From Terana coerulea (lineage: Eukaryota; Basidiomycota; Agaricomycetes; Polyporales; Phanerochaetaceae): a stretch of DNA of 64,000 bases. Below are positions 43,804 to 55,854 of this stretch, piece after piece. Both the position numbers and the translations under genes were made by a program. The notes under the pieces are model-generated. The model did not search any database. It was not told the DNA's origin and was given only the letters and a program-made list of their open reading frames with translations. The stretch spans positions 1 to 64,000 of the forward strand of contig JAKOGH010000769.1 of NCBI GenBank assembly GCA_024811115.1, written 5' to 3'. Positions within the stretch are counted from its first letter, which is position 1; each line of letters starts with the position of its first letter.

Positions 43804-45582
43804 ATGTCCCAGCCCCAGTCCGATTCAGCCTATATCCACGAAGTGTTGGAATTGTATGTCGCATCACGTACACTTTTGCTAAGTATTTGCTCATAATGAC
43901 TTCTGTCTAGTCGGCAGGCTGGCTACTTACTATACTCAATCAGCGGTGAGTTCGTGTGCCTGAGCTCGTATGCTACGCATGACCTGATCATCCTTTATCA
44001 CACACGTCACTAGCCCTTACCTTATACGAATACATCATCACATTTGGGCAGGAAGTTACCGCCGTGTGGAAACGGAGGGCAACAGCCACTTCCCTTCTTT
44101 TACTCAGCACGCGCTGGGTGATGGTTGTGCAGGTGATCCTGGCGTTGACGCCTTCGTCGCCCAAGGTATTTCTTCAGCAGCGTGAAAGCTAATGACTTAT
44201 TGACTACCGAGTTCACAGAGGTCCGTTAGTCATAGCTTCCAACTGGATTGGTATCTCTCATCTAATGTTTCCAGCTGCAAACCGGTAGAAATTTTGCTGC
44301 AAGTGTTTAGTTGGATTGGATTCTTCCAGGTGGCATGTAAGTACTTCAGAGCTCATCTCATCAGGGACGGAACCGGATATAAATTCGTTTATCTGTGTTC
44401 ATAGCATTTTCAGCCCTCCGAGTGGCTGCTATTTGGAGTGAACTGAGGCACCACAAAATCATCTTTGCCGTCATATTTAGCCTTGGGCTTGTACCATTTG
44501 GAGTAAACGTGGTAAGAGGAATCTTTTGCAGCAAACTGATTTCTTAACTGCTTACCATTCACTAGTTTCTCACCTCGCGATTGGTTTTCATATATCTGGG
44601 TGCTCCGACTCAGACATCATCATGCGTTGCCACCCCTAACATTTCAAACGCGCTAGATGAAATGTAAGAGAGAATTCGGATCTTGCAAGGTTAATAATGT
44701 ACTCACATATACTCTCGTAATTAGCCGTAAGTATTGAATCTTCCAAGGTAAGCTCTGCACTGACGAATATTAATTCCCGGTGGTCAATAGTTCCCTTACT
44801 GGATAGAAGCGCACTTGTACTCGCAGATCTATTAGTGCTGGCTCTGACGTGGATCAAGACCTTCACTCACTGGCAGCAAGTGCGAAAAGTCAATCTGTCG
44901 CATCCCAGTGTGTCTTCTTGTCTTCTCCGTGACGGTGAGATTATAGATGTATCGGAGCTGATTAAGTACGCAGCTGACTACCTTACCAGGCACGTGGTAT
45001 TTTATGTACGAAACACACTATTACATGGGTAAGAGTCCGTGCCTCATTAATCCTTTTACCATCAATAGTGCACTACTGGGTATCAACATCGCGCGGATGG
45101 TTTTATCCGACCCTAATGTCAGCGGAGCGTCATCTTTGGTACGCAGGACACACTGGCAGTTTGAGCTGGTATTCGCTGCTGAGACATTTGTTAACAGGGG
45201 GATATCTCCTCTCAGAGTTCTTAGTGTCGTTGGTAGGCTTGTCACGCGGCACCTGACTCGCTGGAGCTTACGAAGGCTACTGCTGTAGCCACCTTTACTC
45301 ATGAACCGATTCATGCTCAACCTACGCCAGCTCAACGACGCCAATCACTCGCAAACAAACACTGACGCACAGCACTTCTCAAGGTTTTCGATGCCAAACT
45401 TCCACGTTCCATCGGATCTCATTGGTAACATTGGAGAACAACTTGAACATGGACAGGCCGATGATCTGGGGCTTGAAGAGAACGAGGATGAGGGCGAAGG
45501 CGCGGAGGGTGAGATTGCAGCTCTGGAGAAGCAGCCAGACGTAGAGCTGGAGCCTGTTGCTGGGCCTTCAGCCCTTGTGTAG
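43804..45582 (+). CDS. DUF6533 seven-helix membrane protein, copy 1
   Basis: Early exons 43804-43853, 43911-43945 and 44014-44165 join in phase to give MSQPQSDSAYIHEVLEF, then QAGYLLYSIS and LYEYIITFGQEVTAVWKRR, the DUF6533 signature. Later exons carry CKPVEILLQVFSWIGFFQVA, FSALRVAAIWSELRHHKIIF, ALVLADLLVLALTWIKTF, SSCLLRDGTWYFMY, LLGINIARM and the cytosolic tail RFMLNLRQLNDANHSQTN to the stop at 45582. These parts make a receptor-like protein with about seven helices. DUF6533 proteins are widely expanded in Agaricomycetes and their ligands are unknown. A small exon near 44219-44250 has no clear donor, so the model between TM2 and TM3 is unsure. Confidence 0.75.
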
Positions 45583-46974
45583 GTGTGGACTGCGCTGGTA
45601 TAAAGTACGGAGAACCTAGATATGTACGCTATGAATATGTTGGATGCTGGTATTCTCTGATCGTGTAGCCCTTTCTCGAAAATCGCGGCCCTGCTGAACA
45701 CTCGTATGTCATATATTTATGAAGGCGTATGCTGTATTTATAAGTAGAGCCGTCATATTGCACGACGCGCTGCCGAGTTACACCCTCGCAACTAGTCTAA
45801 CCGCACCGACTTGGGGTTCATGCGGCGCCGCAGACTCAGATGGCACCCAGCTCGTGGCCGTTGGAGGCATCACACTGAAAAACGGGTACGTAGACCAGAG
45901 CTTGCGGCTCACGTAAGTATTACAGCTTATTATGGTTGGCTGTTTGACTCTCCGACTCACCCTGCGACAACACAAACGCAAAATCAGTGGTTCGCAGACA
46001 AGCTATTCCGGAAATATCGACGGATCTGAGTACATCACAATGAGAGTTGTTTGGGAAGCTTTACACCGAGTAAAATACGACAAGCGAGAAGGCTTGTCTG
46101 GGAGTATCAGGGAGTTTCTGACCAGCGCAGCAAGTGGCCTCGCGTTCCAGGTTCAACTTGAATACTGTTCCTACGAGGGGCGTTCCCCCACTCTCCAGCA
46201 CACTCGCAATCGTGTTGCCCCAGTTCCTCTCGCCCAATGGCGATACATATCCGCCACGAGCCCTAGTTGGCACAGTGCGGAGGTGGTGGTAGACGGCGGA
46301 TTTGGGCGCATGACGGAAGAAGGCGATGGTACCTGTTTCAGCAACACGGTGCGGGACCAGGCTGGGCATGGGGCATCCTGGGCTGCCAGCTGGATTACGA
46401 TAGTGGCACTTGTATGCAAGGAAGAGAAGATGAGGGGGAAGATGGATTTGTCCTAGCGAGGTTGAGCCTTCGTCCTTGCTCTGGAGACGCGTTCTGGACG
46501 CGAATGCGAAGACCGCGGATATGAGCTGGTTCAGGCACGCCTGTCGCACATGCGGTGAATGACGGTGGCGGCGGCGGGCGTATACAAAGTGATATCAACA
46601 TTGTGGTAGAGGATGCTCTGCGCGGGATAGGGCCGTGCGCTTTGGGAGATAGTAGCACGCGAGAGCCAAGCTTCGAGTTGTACGAGAAGGGTGGTTTGGT
46701 GCAGAGCTTCACTTTGAACTTATGAGAAAAGTGGAGTATCGCGCATGAGGTGGTCCACCCGGGACCCATCGGAACGCAGTCGTTGCCACGGACAAGACTC
46801 AGAAAGTCTGTACCAATAGATTCCGGATGGTACCATCGCTCGCCATGGACATCTAGGCGGTATTAGCAGTCTTGCGACACAGGCAGACCTTGAGCTTGCG
46901 CCTGCTACGTCTCAACACAGTATTGTCCTCACACACTCAAACACCCTCTCTACCTCATCCCACCTCACGCAGTG
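45583..46974. other. Spacer between units A1 and A2
   Basis: About 1.4 kb downstream of the first DUF6533 gene. Short open frames on both strands show no known domain. Confidence 0.5.
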
Positions 46975-47839
46975 ATAGGCCAGCTTCGCCTTCTCCACTA
47001 TGGCGGTCCTGCTTACGTAGTCATTTGCCCAGTTGAGGTACACATCTGCTACAGCATGATGTCAGCGAGGCGCACGGCGGCGGCGGCGAGCGGACAGACG
47101 TTGATGTTGAACGAGGGTATGTGCGAAAGCACGAGCGCGAATTTGAGGGCCAATTTCGGGTCAAACATCAGCTAGCTCTGCAGAACAGTGAGGGGCCATG
47201 CCTTTGACGTAGTCAGCATTCAGCTTGAAGACTCGGGAAAGTGTAGAGAGAAGAAAGACATACCTGCCCTGATTGTGGGTACACCTCCACAAGGTCCCTC
47301 CCTTCGACGGCCGTCATGGACGTGAAGTAGAGCACAATTACAAATAGAGCCAACATGCGCTAGTCGAGAAACACCTATGACGCATGTATTCAGCTTCTGT
47401 TTGTCGGGGCAGGTTTGACTGGACGTACCCGTGTAGTAACGGTGCGGGCAGGGGAGCTGAATTGCACCTTGTCGATCGCCCGCACTATCCACGTCGCGAG
47501 CGTTGGACTTCAAAGACAGCCTGTGCGCCATCAGCCGGTCTTAACGCGCACACAGTGTGAGTGAGAGTACGCACCGCCATGGAAAGTCGCCCTCGTCCTA
47601 TAGAGCTGCATAAACCTACGTCAGCGAATCAAGCTTGTTTGTAAGGGTAAGCTACACACGTCTTATTCGTCTCCTCGCTTCTCGATGATCTGCTGCGAAA
47701 AATATTGTGCTCGAGGTGGCGCACTGAGCGGCGCAGGGTCGCTGCTTGAGGACCGCGCCGTCGTGCTTTCGTCAGATGGCCGTGCGCCGCAGAGCATATC
47801 GCGTTGTGCTCAATTGTACGCTTTGAGCATGGACGCTAT
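46975..47839 (-). pseudogene. Mpv17/PMP22 copy 2, decayed
   Basis: The DNA aligns with the first copy throughout, but the start codon position reads ATA (47839-47837), the first donor GTGAGC is TTGAGC, and about 18 bases encoding the DIVAQ part of exon 2 are missing. The last-exon peptide (VYLNWAND) remains visible near 47035. It cannot make the family protein as written. Confidence 0.85.
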
Positions 47840-49700
47840 CGACGTAGCTTCGGCGTGGTGATAGAGTTGGAGCTCGAGGTAAGGGAGAAAGAAGGGCGTG
47901 CGCTGTCTACGGGCGCACTGAGGCTTCGCATCCTCCGCATGCATCATGGCGATTAGCAGAACGGTCCCCAATAGCCGTGCTGGGCTTTTGAGCAGCGGGG
48001 CGGGCGTCGAAGGGACGGGGTGCGGGTATGGAGTGTCAGCAGAGGCGTGAGGCGGGAGGCGAAAGGGTAAGTGTAAGGTAGACGGTGGTCGAGCTTCAAG
48101 TTGTGTGTGCATTACAGCTCGCCCGACCGCTGCGCCATATTCGTGCGTTTACGCTTCACGCACCGCTTCGACCTCCGCTCCGCCCCGAGATGCCACTCTG
48201 CGGCGGAAGACCGTGTGGTCAGGCCCGCGCGCGGAGCTGATCTCCGGTTCTGTTAGGCCTCCGGCACCGTCTGTGAGGAGCAAGTGTAGCCATTGCTAGA
48301 AGTATTTATCTCGTTTAGCTTCGGTAATCTAAGAATGGCGAGAGTACTGGGCATGCGTTGTTTGGCCGTGAAGGAGGTCCTTGCCGGCGGCGGCGTGGTG
48401 GCGACGGCACATCGGCGGCTCGTGGCGAAAATGCGAAAATGCAAGCAGCGTGCTTTCGTCTCGCGAATTTCAACAGTCGTCAATGAACCAGGTACGCACA
48501 CAACGAAGCTCAAGGGGGGAGCTACCTAACTACTGCGTCGCGTGTCTCATAGGTTTATAAGTTGTATACCAGCCAGATGAAAATATGGAGAACCCTTTAC
48601 AGTGGTCCGAGTCCGGCGTTGGTCTTGCGTTGCGTCTTAGCCCGTTATCGGGTCCTGTATTCAGAATGCTCGCAATGGGCCCTCTTCAAGACAGCAACGT
48701 GGAGCTCACAACGGTGACTCCAGCCACGGGCGAGAGCATGTTGCCGTTCCCTAATAACGGGGCCCTCACGCTCCCCAGGCTACGTGCTATGCGTGCAATC
48801 CTTATGGCAACCGCCGTAAGTGCCCGCTCATCTATCTTTCACTCTAATTTTAATACTCTGCTACGCAGAGAAGTTGAACAAGGGCAGCTTTGCTGTAGAA
48901 GCTTCTAAGCTGCCCCCAACATGTCAACTAGATGCAATAAGGGCTCAAGAAGGCCCACATGGTGATGTTCTCTACCCTCACGTAGACGACCGTTCGGCAT
49001 CTGGGGCCTCGGGAGCGGTATCATCTTCTAATTGACGGACTGGGTATGTTTTTCGTTGATGCAACACCACGTCGCTGATACCCTCGTTGGTGTCCATAGC
49101 TCCCGCTACTACTTTGACTGCTTCGCAGATGTGATCTCCAGTCTTTGTGGACACTACGTGAGTACGCGGGCAGTGCCGGCCTTTCGACTGGTTCTCGTTT
49201 GCCGATACTTACGTCCAGTCCACATGCCCACCAGTGGAGGGCATCACGGTCGCCGCGGGGCGTTAGATATTAGCTGCATGATACTGCCATTGCTCACTCA
49301 TACCCATTCGTGTTGGTCGCCCGGTGCGAATTAAACATTGGTGAGTTGGCCGGCATGATCATCCCGGCGTAACTGACTACATGGGATCCGCAGACAGGGA
49401 AGGTACATTCTCGCAAACATTCGTCGCTCAAGGGGCTGTAGAGTTGCATTTCCTTTGCAGCCTTCTCTTTGGTAAGCATCCGCGATTTCATTTCCTCATA
49501 ACTCTGTGTCGACGCGCGACGTAGATATGCATAACGCAGGATGGAAACTGTCAGTTTAAGATGATATCAATCTTGCGGCGGTGCGCTCCACGATTTTCGG
49601 TGCTCTTCAAGTCGTCGACCGTCAGCAAAGATTTACGCCTCAGGAGCTGTATATAATGCACGTATCAGCCCCTTGCTATTCAACCACTGTCGCCCATAGC

Positions 49701-51414
49701 ATGCCACAATCTGACGCGGTATACACAGAACAGCTCTCGGACCTGTGTGTTCTACGACATGGTTTGGCGCGTAGTTACACCACTGACTATGCTCTAGACA
49801 ATTCGCCGACTATGTCGGATATATAGTTACCAGTAAGTATAGATATACCATGCAGCCGACGTCCTAATCACCAAAACTTATCCCTCTGACGGCTGTCTTA
49901 CCAGCGATGGTATTCTACGAATACATTATCACGTTCGGGCAAGAAGTCGATACTGTGTGGAGAAGACCCTTTACAACCACATCTATTCTTTTGCTCAGCA
50001 CACGCTGGGTGATGGTCTTGGGCCAGATTCCGCAGATATGGCCAGGATCCGAAGATGTGGGTAATATTTTGCTCGTGCGGGGACATGCATTCCGCTCACC
50101 ATCAGGATACAGAGGTGCCCAGCATCTTCCCATCACAATGTGTTTCTCTGAGATGGCATCTGCAGCTGCCAATCTCTCATCATCGCCCAGGAAGTGCTCA
50201 CCTGCGTTGGATTCGTTCAGGTAGCTTGTAAGTCGTCTGAAGTATCCTTCCCCGCCAGAATAAACTTCTTATCTCCGATATAGTGTTCTCCGCACTTCGT
50301 ACAACCGCACTTTGGAGCACGTGGAGATACCATATGGTCATCTTCATCGCTGTGGTCCTCCTTGGCTGTATACCGGTGGGGACAACCTCGGTAACAAATC
50401 ACCCGCAATGGAAGCAGAAGTTAATGCTTACAGTCAACAGTTCCTCCTACTTCACTTCACATACATACGTGTTATCCCCCCTCTAGATGTCTGTGGAATC
50501 AACTCCGCGACGTCAGACTTACATCAAATGTAAGGTTACTCTTGAGGACCAGTTTCGCCGCATGCTCATTACCACCGTCAGCGGTGTGTGCAGGTTGCTC
50601 ACGGCCAGACTTACTATTGAACTCATGAAGAATCGCTGTGACAAACAGTCACCGTAATTACGTGTGGCACCCTGATTCTTGCTGATAGTTTGATCCTTGC
50701 TCTCACGTGGATCAAGGTGTTCAGCCACTGGCGGGAGGCAAGAGAGCTAAGGCTGTCAACATCAATAGCATCTTGTCTTCTTCGAGATGGTGAGTGGTGG
50801 TGAGACCAGCTCGATCAAACAACTGACAGTGTCTGTAGGGACCTGGTATTTCCTGTACAAATGCGTTAGTATATTCACACGCAGTCTTGTCTCATTGCAC
50901 CATTTCTTGCCCTTTAGTGTTTTACTTGCGATCAACATTGCGCAAATAATTTTGTCCTACACGGACTCGAAGCTCTTCCACAGTTCTGTACGTGGTTACG
51001 TTTCGCTGGGATTCCGCGGTCTCATTGGTCAAATCAGGGTGGAAGTGTAGTGGGTCAGGTAGTCATATCAATGGTAAGCTTGCATGCCGCTGCATGAGTA
51101 TCAAGACTTAACAGCGATAAATGAGATAGCCGCCTTTGCTCATGGGTCGATTCATGCTCAATCTCCGCCAACTCAACGACGTCAGTCACACGCAGACATC
51201 CTCTGAGACACATTGCCACTCAAGACTCTCAAGATGGAGCTTGCGGTTTTCGCCAAATTCGATCGGAAATATTGGCGAGCCGCTAGATTATGGACAAGCC
51301 GTGGCGTTCGCGCACGAAGACAACGGGTGCTCGAGCGAGATTTCCGGTGCAGCTTTTGAGCAGGAGCAGGAGACTGAGCTAGTCCCCGTCATCGAGACAT
51401 CTACTCATGCGTAG
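49701..51414 (+). CDS. DUF6533 seven-helix membrane protein, copy 2
   Basis: ATG 49701 gives MPQSDAVYTEQLSD. Splicing with a GTGTGT donor leads in phase to QFADYVGYIVTT and then MVFYEYIITFGQEVDTVWRR with LLLSTRWVMVL. Later parts are QEVLTCVGFVQVA, FSALRTTALWSTWRYHMVIF, LILADSLILALTWIKVFSHW, SSCLLRDGTWYFLY, LLAINIAQI and RFMLNLRQLNDVSHTQTS with an acidic tail ending at 51414. All helices of the family can be found in order. The small exon near 50113 again lacks a standard donor. It is divergent to Mpv17 copy 2. Confidence 0.75.
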
Positions 51415-52739
51415 TACGAATAAACACGAGGTGAATAAGACCTGTTCTTACGCGTCGTGGACAGTCGCTGACATGGTTAGACATAGCCCACGTCCGCCTC
51501 AATGTTGGCCATATTGGTCATGCGCTTGGCATGTCTGCTCTCTGTATTTATGGACACAGTTGAACTCACAGGCCACTACAAGCCGCCCTCTCGCTATTCA
51601 AGTGAATGCATGGAGTTGGCCCACCATCGTCAACAGGCTTAAATTAGCTGGATTGAAAATACCATCCGACTGTGAAAGGTTGAATGTGCATCACGTATCT
51701 ATTATGCTTGATGACTTGGGGCTTCCGCTCGGTTGCAGACACTGGCACAAATCCAGTAGCTCATGCAAAGTCACAGTCACCGGTCATATTCAAGGGTTGC
51801 ATCACAACAGCGGTGGCATAAAACTGCCCGTCGAGCAGCAGCTCGTGCGGAGTTGAGCAGTCCCACGCCACAAAGCTTCAAATTGTAACCTAAACGCCCG
51901 GATGTCAAATAAGCCCATTGTGTCCAGCTCGGGAGATTCAGTTCTAACCTCCAATATCACAGACATAGACTGATATTATACTGAGAAGGTACACGGGAGA
52001 ACTTTCACAAGGTTTGGTCAAGAACAGGGTGGACAATGTTAACATGTTCGGAACAGTGGCAATGGATGGCTCCTGAGGTTGCAATGAGTCACACAAAGCA
52101 TTCGAGAATCGAGACAGCAGTACGAACAGTGCCAGTGTTAGCAGAGCCAGAGGAGTAGCCCAGTGTACAAATCGACAACAAATGCGTGCATACGAGCAGT
52201 CTTCCAGCCAGCCGGACTTCTGGTGTTGATCGCGCCGTCCAACGCTCAACGAAATTGCTGACGCGTCGAGAGGCTGCCGTGCAGTGCCACCGTCGAGTCG
52301 GGTAGGCATACACGCGCACATCGACGCAAGGCTGAGTGGGATGAGGTCCTCAATTAACACATCGACATGTGGCGAGCGAGCGCGTTCTGCAAGGAGTGAA
52401 AGAAGAACAACGCCGCTCCATAACTGTGGTACAATGGCCGATGGAGAAAAGGTAGCAATCTGTGCAGCGTGTTGAAAGTGGTTCCACGTTAGCCAGGCGA
52501 AGATGTGGTTCGTGAGGTTCCTGTGTCGGGTCCAGGCAGCAAAACGGGCGAAAATATATGCGGGGATATTGGGGCATGCGGGCCAAGGCCGGGGTACGTA
52601 GAATCATGGGTTGGTGAGGAGAAGCCTGCAGACAAGGCGGGACACTTTACTCTTGGGCCTGCATTCGTGGTAGTCGGGTAGGCGTTCGAAGAAGCGTGCC
52701 AGAGATAGAGTGACAGAGCACAGTGGAGGACGAGCAGCA
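51415..52739. repeat. 3' flank shared between units A2 and B1
   Basis: The stretch 51890-52340 resembles 57990-58330 (a TCTAACCTCC/TCTAAGCTCC block, the TGATATTAT/TGATAATAT boundary and GGCAATGGATGGCTCCT against GGCAACCAATGGCTCCT). This shows that the duplicated segment includes the receptor gene's downstream flank. No gene is recognised in it. Confidence 0.6.
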
Positions 52740-53340
52740 TGTAGAGGGCCTATGGTGCGAGCAGAGATGTCGTTGTCTACCTCGAGCACCGTCATAGCCG
52801 TGAAGTAGAACGCGACGACGACGGGGACGAACGCACACTGGTCGAGGACCACCTGCCGTGCAGGAACTGAACTTCTACTGACGGGGGCGGGCGCGGCGGG
52901 CGGAAAGGTACCCGCGCGGCGACAGTGCGCACAGGTGAGCTGAATTGCGCCTTGCTGATCGCCCGCGTTGTCCATTTCGCGGGCGTCGGGCCCCAGAGGC
53001 AGCCTGCGCGCCGTCAGCCTGTCTCGACACGCCCAGTTCGTGTGCGAGTACGCACCGCCGTAGAAAGTCGCCCGCGCCGTCCTCGAGAACTGCATGGCTC
53101 TGCATCAGCGCATCAGGCCTGCACGTGAGGGTAAGCTACGCACATCGTGCTTGTTTCCCCGCTTCTCAATAATCTGTTGCGCGACGATGTCCTCTGCGAG
53201 GAATATCGTGCCCGATGTCGCACATTGCGCGGCGTAGGGCCGCCGCTGGAGGACCGCGCTGTCGTGTTTTCGTCAGATGGCCGTGCGCCGCATAGCACAT
53301 TGCGTCCTGCTCACTTGTGAGCCTTGAGCACGGACGCTAT
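52740..53340 (-). pseudogene. Mpv17/PMP22 copy 3, no start codon, truncated
   Basis: Exon 2 (LQRRPYAAQ, TIFLAEDIVAQQIIEKRG), exon 3 (RTARATFYGG), exon 4 (GCLWGP, the KWTTRAISKA region) and exon 5 (VVLDQCAFVPVVVAFYFTAMTVLE) are intact with good splice sites. The start codon position is ATA (53340-53338), as in copy 2, and similarity ends near 52740 before the last exons. Another start or a recent loss is possible. Confidence 0.8.
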
Positions 53341-53700
53341 CGGCGCAGCCCCGGTTTGGTAGTAGGGTTGAAGCTCGGGAGTATGGGAGGAAGGAGGGCG
53401 TGCGCTGTCTGCGGGCGTGCGTCGTAGGGCTTCGCATCATCCGCTTGCATCATGGTGATAGCAAACAGTTGACCAGCAGCCGTGCTGGGTGTTCTGGCAG
53501 CGGCGCGGACGGCGAAGGGAGGGCGTATGGGCATGAGCGCTGAACATGAGCTGAGGCGGAAGGCGAGAGGATGCGGCAATGTAGGCGGCCGTCGGGCTTG
53601 TGCAATTCGCCCGCCATCCCGACGCGCGTTTACATCTTACGCCCCACTTTGTACTAGTTCTTCTCCTCATAGCACTATCCCCACTCCACATCAGATGAAG
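53341..53700. repeat. Unit A3 upstream segment without a DUF6533 gene
   Basis: Bases 53370-53650 align with the shared spacer of A1 and A2 (ATCATCCGCTTGCATCATGG, GCAGCCGTGCTGGG, the CGCCCG..CATCCCGACGCGCGTTTAC block). Similarity stops near 53.7 kb, and the next feature is another Mpv17 copy, so this unit lost its receptor half. Confidence 0.75.
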
Positions 53701-53939
53701 TCGCGGGACAAAACCGCGAGCAACGCCGTGGGGCGCTGCATGCATAGCGTCGCCAACGACAATTCTTGAAGTTCTTTATGCTGACGTCGCAGTGTGACTA
53801 TGGTAAAAAGCAGCCCGTAATCTCAGGATATTGTGTCCACGAAATTTGACCGTTGATATTCTGAATAGGATACAGACGATGCATTCAAGATCTATCATCT
53901 TCAGCGTACGCAAACCGTCAGATACATTACGGTCCTGCA

Positions 53940-54640
53940 TATCTATTCAAACTCACCAGTGCATCTTTCGTCCGCTAAAACTTGTTCCCGTAGCAACTCT
54001 CCCGTAGTGGTCAAAGGTGTCGATGTCTGATATACTGGAAACGGGCTACTGGGGTGGCGGCTGGTTGTTGGAATCCGGTGGTTATCCGGTGTGCGGGAGG
54101 AGTAGGGAGATTTGACGGCGGGTTTGTCGGCCGCGCAGCCCGTCCACTGAATCGCGGTCGTCTTGTAACGTGCACCGGTGAGAACGCGAGCATGTTGCGG
54201 GATCTCTGAGAGTGGACTTGCGACGGATGTGGAAGCCAAAGATGAATGGGGCGAATAAGCCTTGGGCAGGCAGCATCTGGAGCGCATGTGTTCAGCTTTC
54301 TTTGGGTGAGTTAAGTGTTGAGGACGTACTCTGGTGACGACGGTGCGGACGAGCGATTCAGGCAATTTCATGTTGACGAACACGACTCAGTGCGTGAACA
54401 TCGGGCCCTATGAGTCGTCTAGGTCGTCGTCAATGTATGCCGCTGCACACATATTCAAGGCTACGCACCTCCGTAAAGCACGCTTATGCCCTCGAGCAGA
54501 AAACCATACACCCTTATGCGTCCCAGGCCGGTGCGTTTGGGTAAGGCACACGCACTACACTTGTTTCTCTCAGTCTCATAAGCTGTTCCGCAATGATGTC
54601 CACGGCAGAGAATGGCGGGGGAAACTTTACATCGCACGAA
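53940..54640 (-). pseudogene. Mpv17/PMP22 copy 4 (subtype B), decayed
   Basis: On the minus strand FSAVDIIAEQLMRL (near 54600) matches the exon-2 pattern DIIAQQ, and QGLFAPFIFGFHI (near 54250) matches the exon-5 pattern. A splice-like GTACGT-type junction lies near 54328. The rest is out of frame. Its DNA is closer to copy 5 than to copies 1-3. Confidence 0.65.
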
Positions 54641-55854
54641 GTAGCCGTCGTGCTGTGCTGTCAGAGTGTCGGTGCAGCGGCCGGGCGATCAGGGGGACGC
54701 TTTGGGAACAGATGTGTATCGAGACAGTGGTGCGGCGCAGGCTGACTACCTCGGCATGACATGCTACAGAAATGCGGAAGGTGTTTATATGAGGCTGAGG
54801 AACGGCCAGCGGGGCGAGCACAATGTCCGGGAAAGAGGGACGCAGGGAGGAAGTAGAAGGGGAAGCGCGACGCGTCCGTTTGCTAGCGCACGTGCACCAC
54901 ACGTGGCCAGCGTTTTTGAGCAAGCGCCACTTGAGCTAGCGTAGTCTCCAGTGCAGACAGCTTTAAAGAGGAAAGTCAACGCTGGGCTGAGTCGTTGTTC
55001 GGTAAGCTCTCGCCTCTTTGCCCCATTCCCTGGCTTGACATGGACTATTGTATCCTCCGCAGCATGCGCATATGTACCATGCGCGCCCGACAACAGCTAC
55101 AAGGCCGTGGCGTATGCAGGGCTACCAAAATAACCTCGAAGAGGTCGTATTTGTCGAGCTGCTGTTCCGCAATTGGACGGCTTTTGAAAGAAGCTTCTTC
55201 CGATGCCACTATGGGCGCGAGGTGTGATGCTGCCAACATTTCAAGTTCTCAGCCTTTCTTCCAGCAGCGGACGCAAATGCGCAATGCCCGTGCCCGCGCT
55301 TTGTTCGGGCTGCCTCCGAGCCGTCACCTCTTCATCTCTTTTCCACGATGCAATCCTGGCGCAGCACCGCTACCCGTGCCAAGCACACCATATCCAAAAC
55401 CGAGTAGGCGCCTTGTCGGCGCGTTTGGTAGTGCAAAAACCATCAAACCATGTCCCCACACACACAGCCTCCTATCGAATAAGCTCTTTACACTCTATCT
55501 TTCAACCAATCTTGTCTTTGGACGCTCGGGGCAGATGTTATCACACTGGAGCAGAACTGTCCACTCTACGGAGCTATTCACGTTGCAACTTTGCGCCCCG
55601 AAAACCGTATACTAGGGGCTGTTTCTGCCGGCGCGGGGTGCTTGGAGCCTGACAGTCGACGTTCACCGTTCAGTGGTTCAGTATAAATATAGGCTTGAAA
55701 ATTCGTGAGTGGTACCCATACATATGGAATCCTCTTCTTTCGCTCACCCATCCAACACCTGTAACGTAGTCCAATGCAGCAGATGCAAAGGAACTTTGAA
55801 ATGTGCGTTTCCATGACATGTGATGCCTGACAGTCAATATTAACGGGCTATGGA

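Larger units (their letters stand above)
39100..45582. repeat. Array unit A1: Mpv17 plus DUF6533 pair, carrying two insertions
   Basis: First full unit of a segmental duplication array. The Mpv17 gene, the spacer (40026-43800) and the DUF6533 gene all have counterparts in unit A2 (46975-51414). The spacer is longer here because of inserts at 40272-40954 and 41523-42878. Confidence 0.85.
46975..51414. repeat. Array unit A2: Mpv17 plus DUF6533 pair
   Basis: Second full unit. The spacer 47840-49700 aligns with A1: the block after the Mpv17 start (47866-48080 against 40050-40262), the GCCCGACCGC block (48120 against 40998), and the GAGTCCGGCGTTGGTCT block (48607 against 41461). It shows the empty sites of both A1 insertions. 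Confidence 0.85.
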
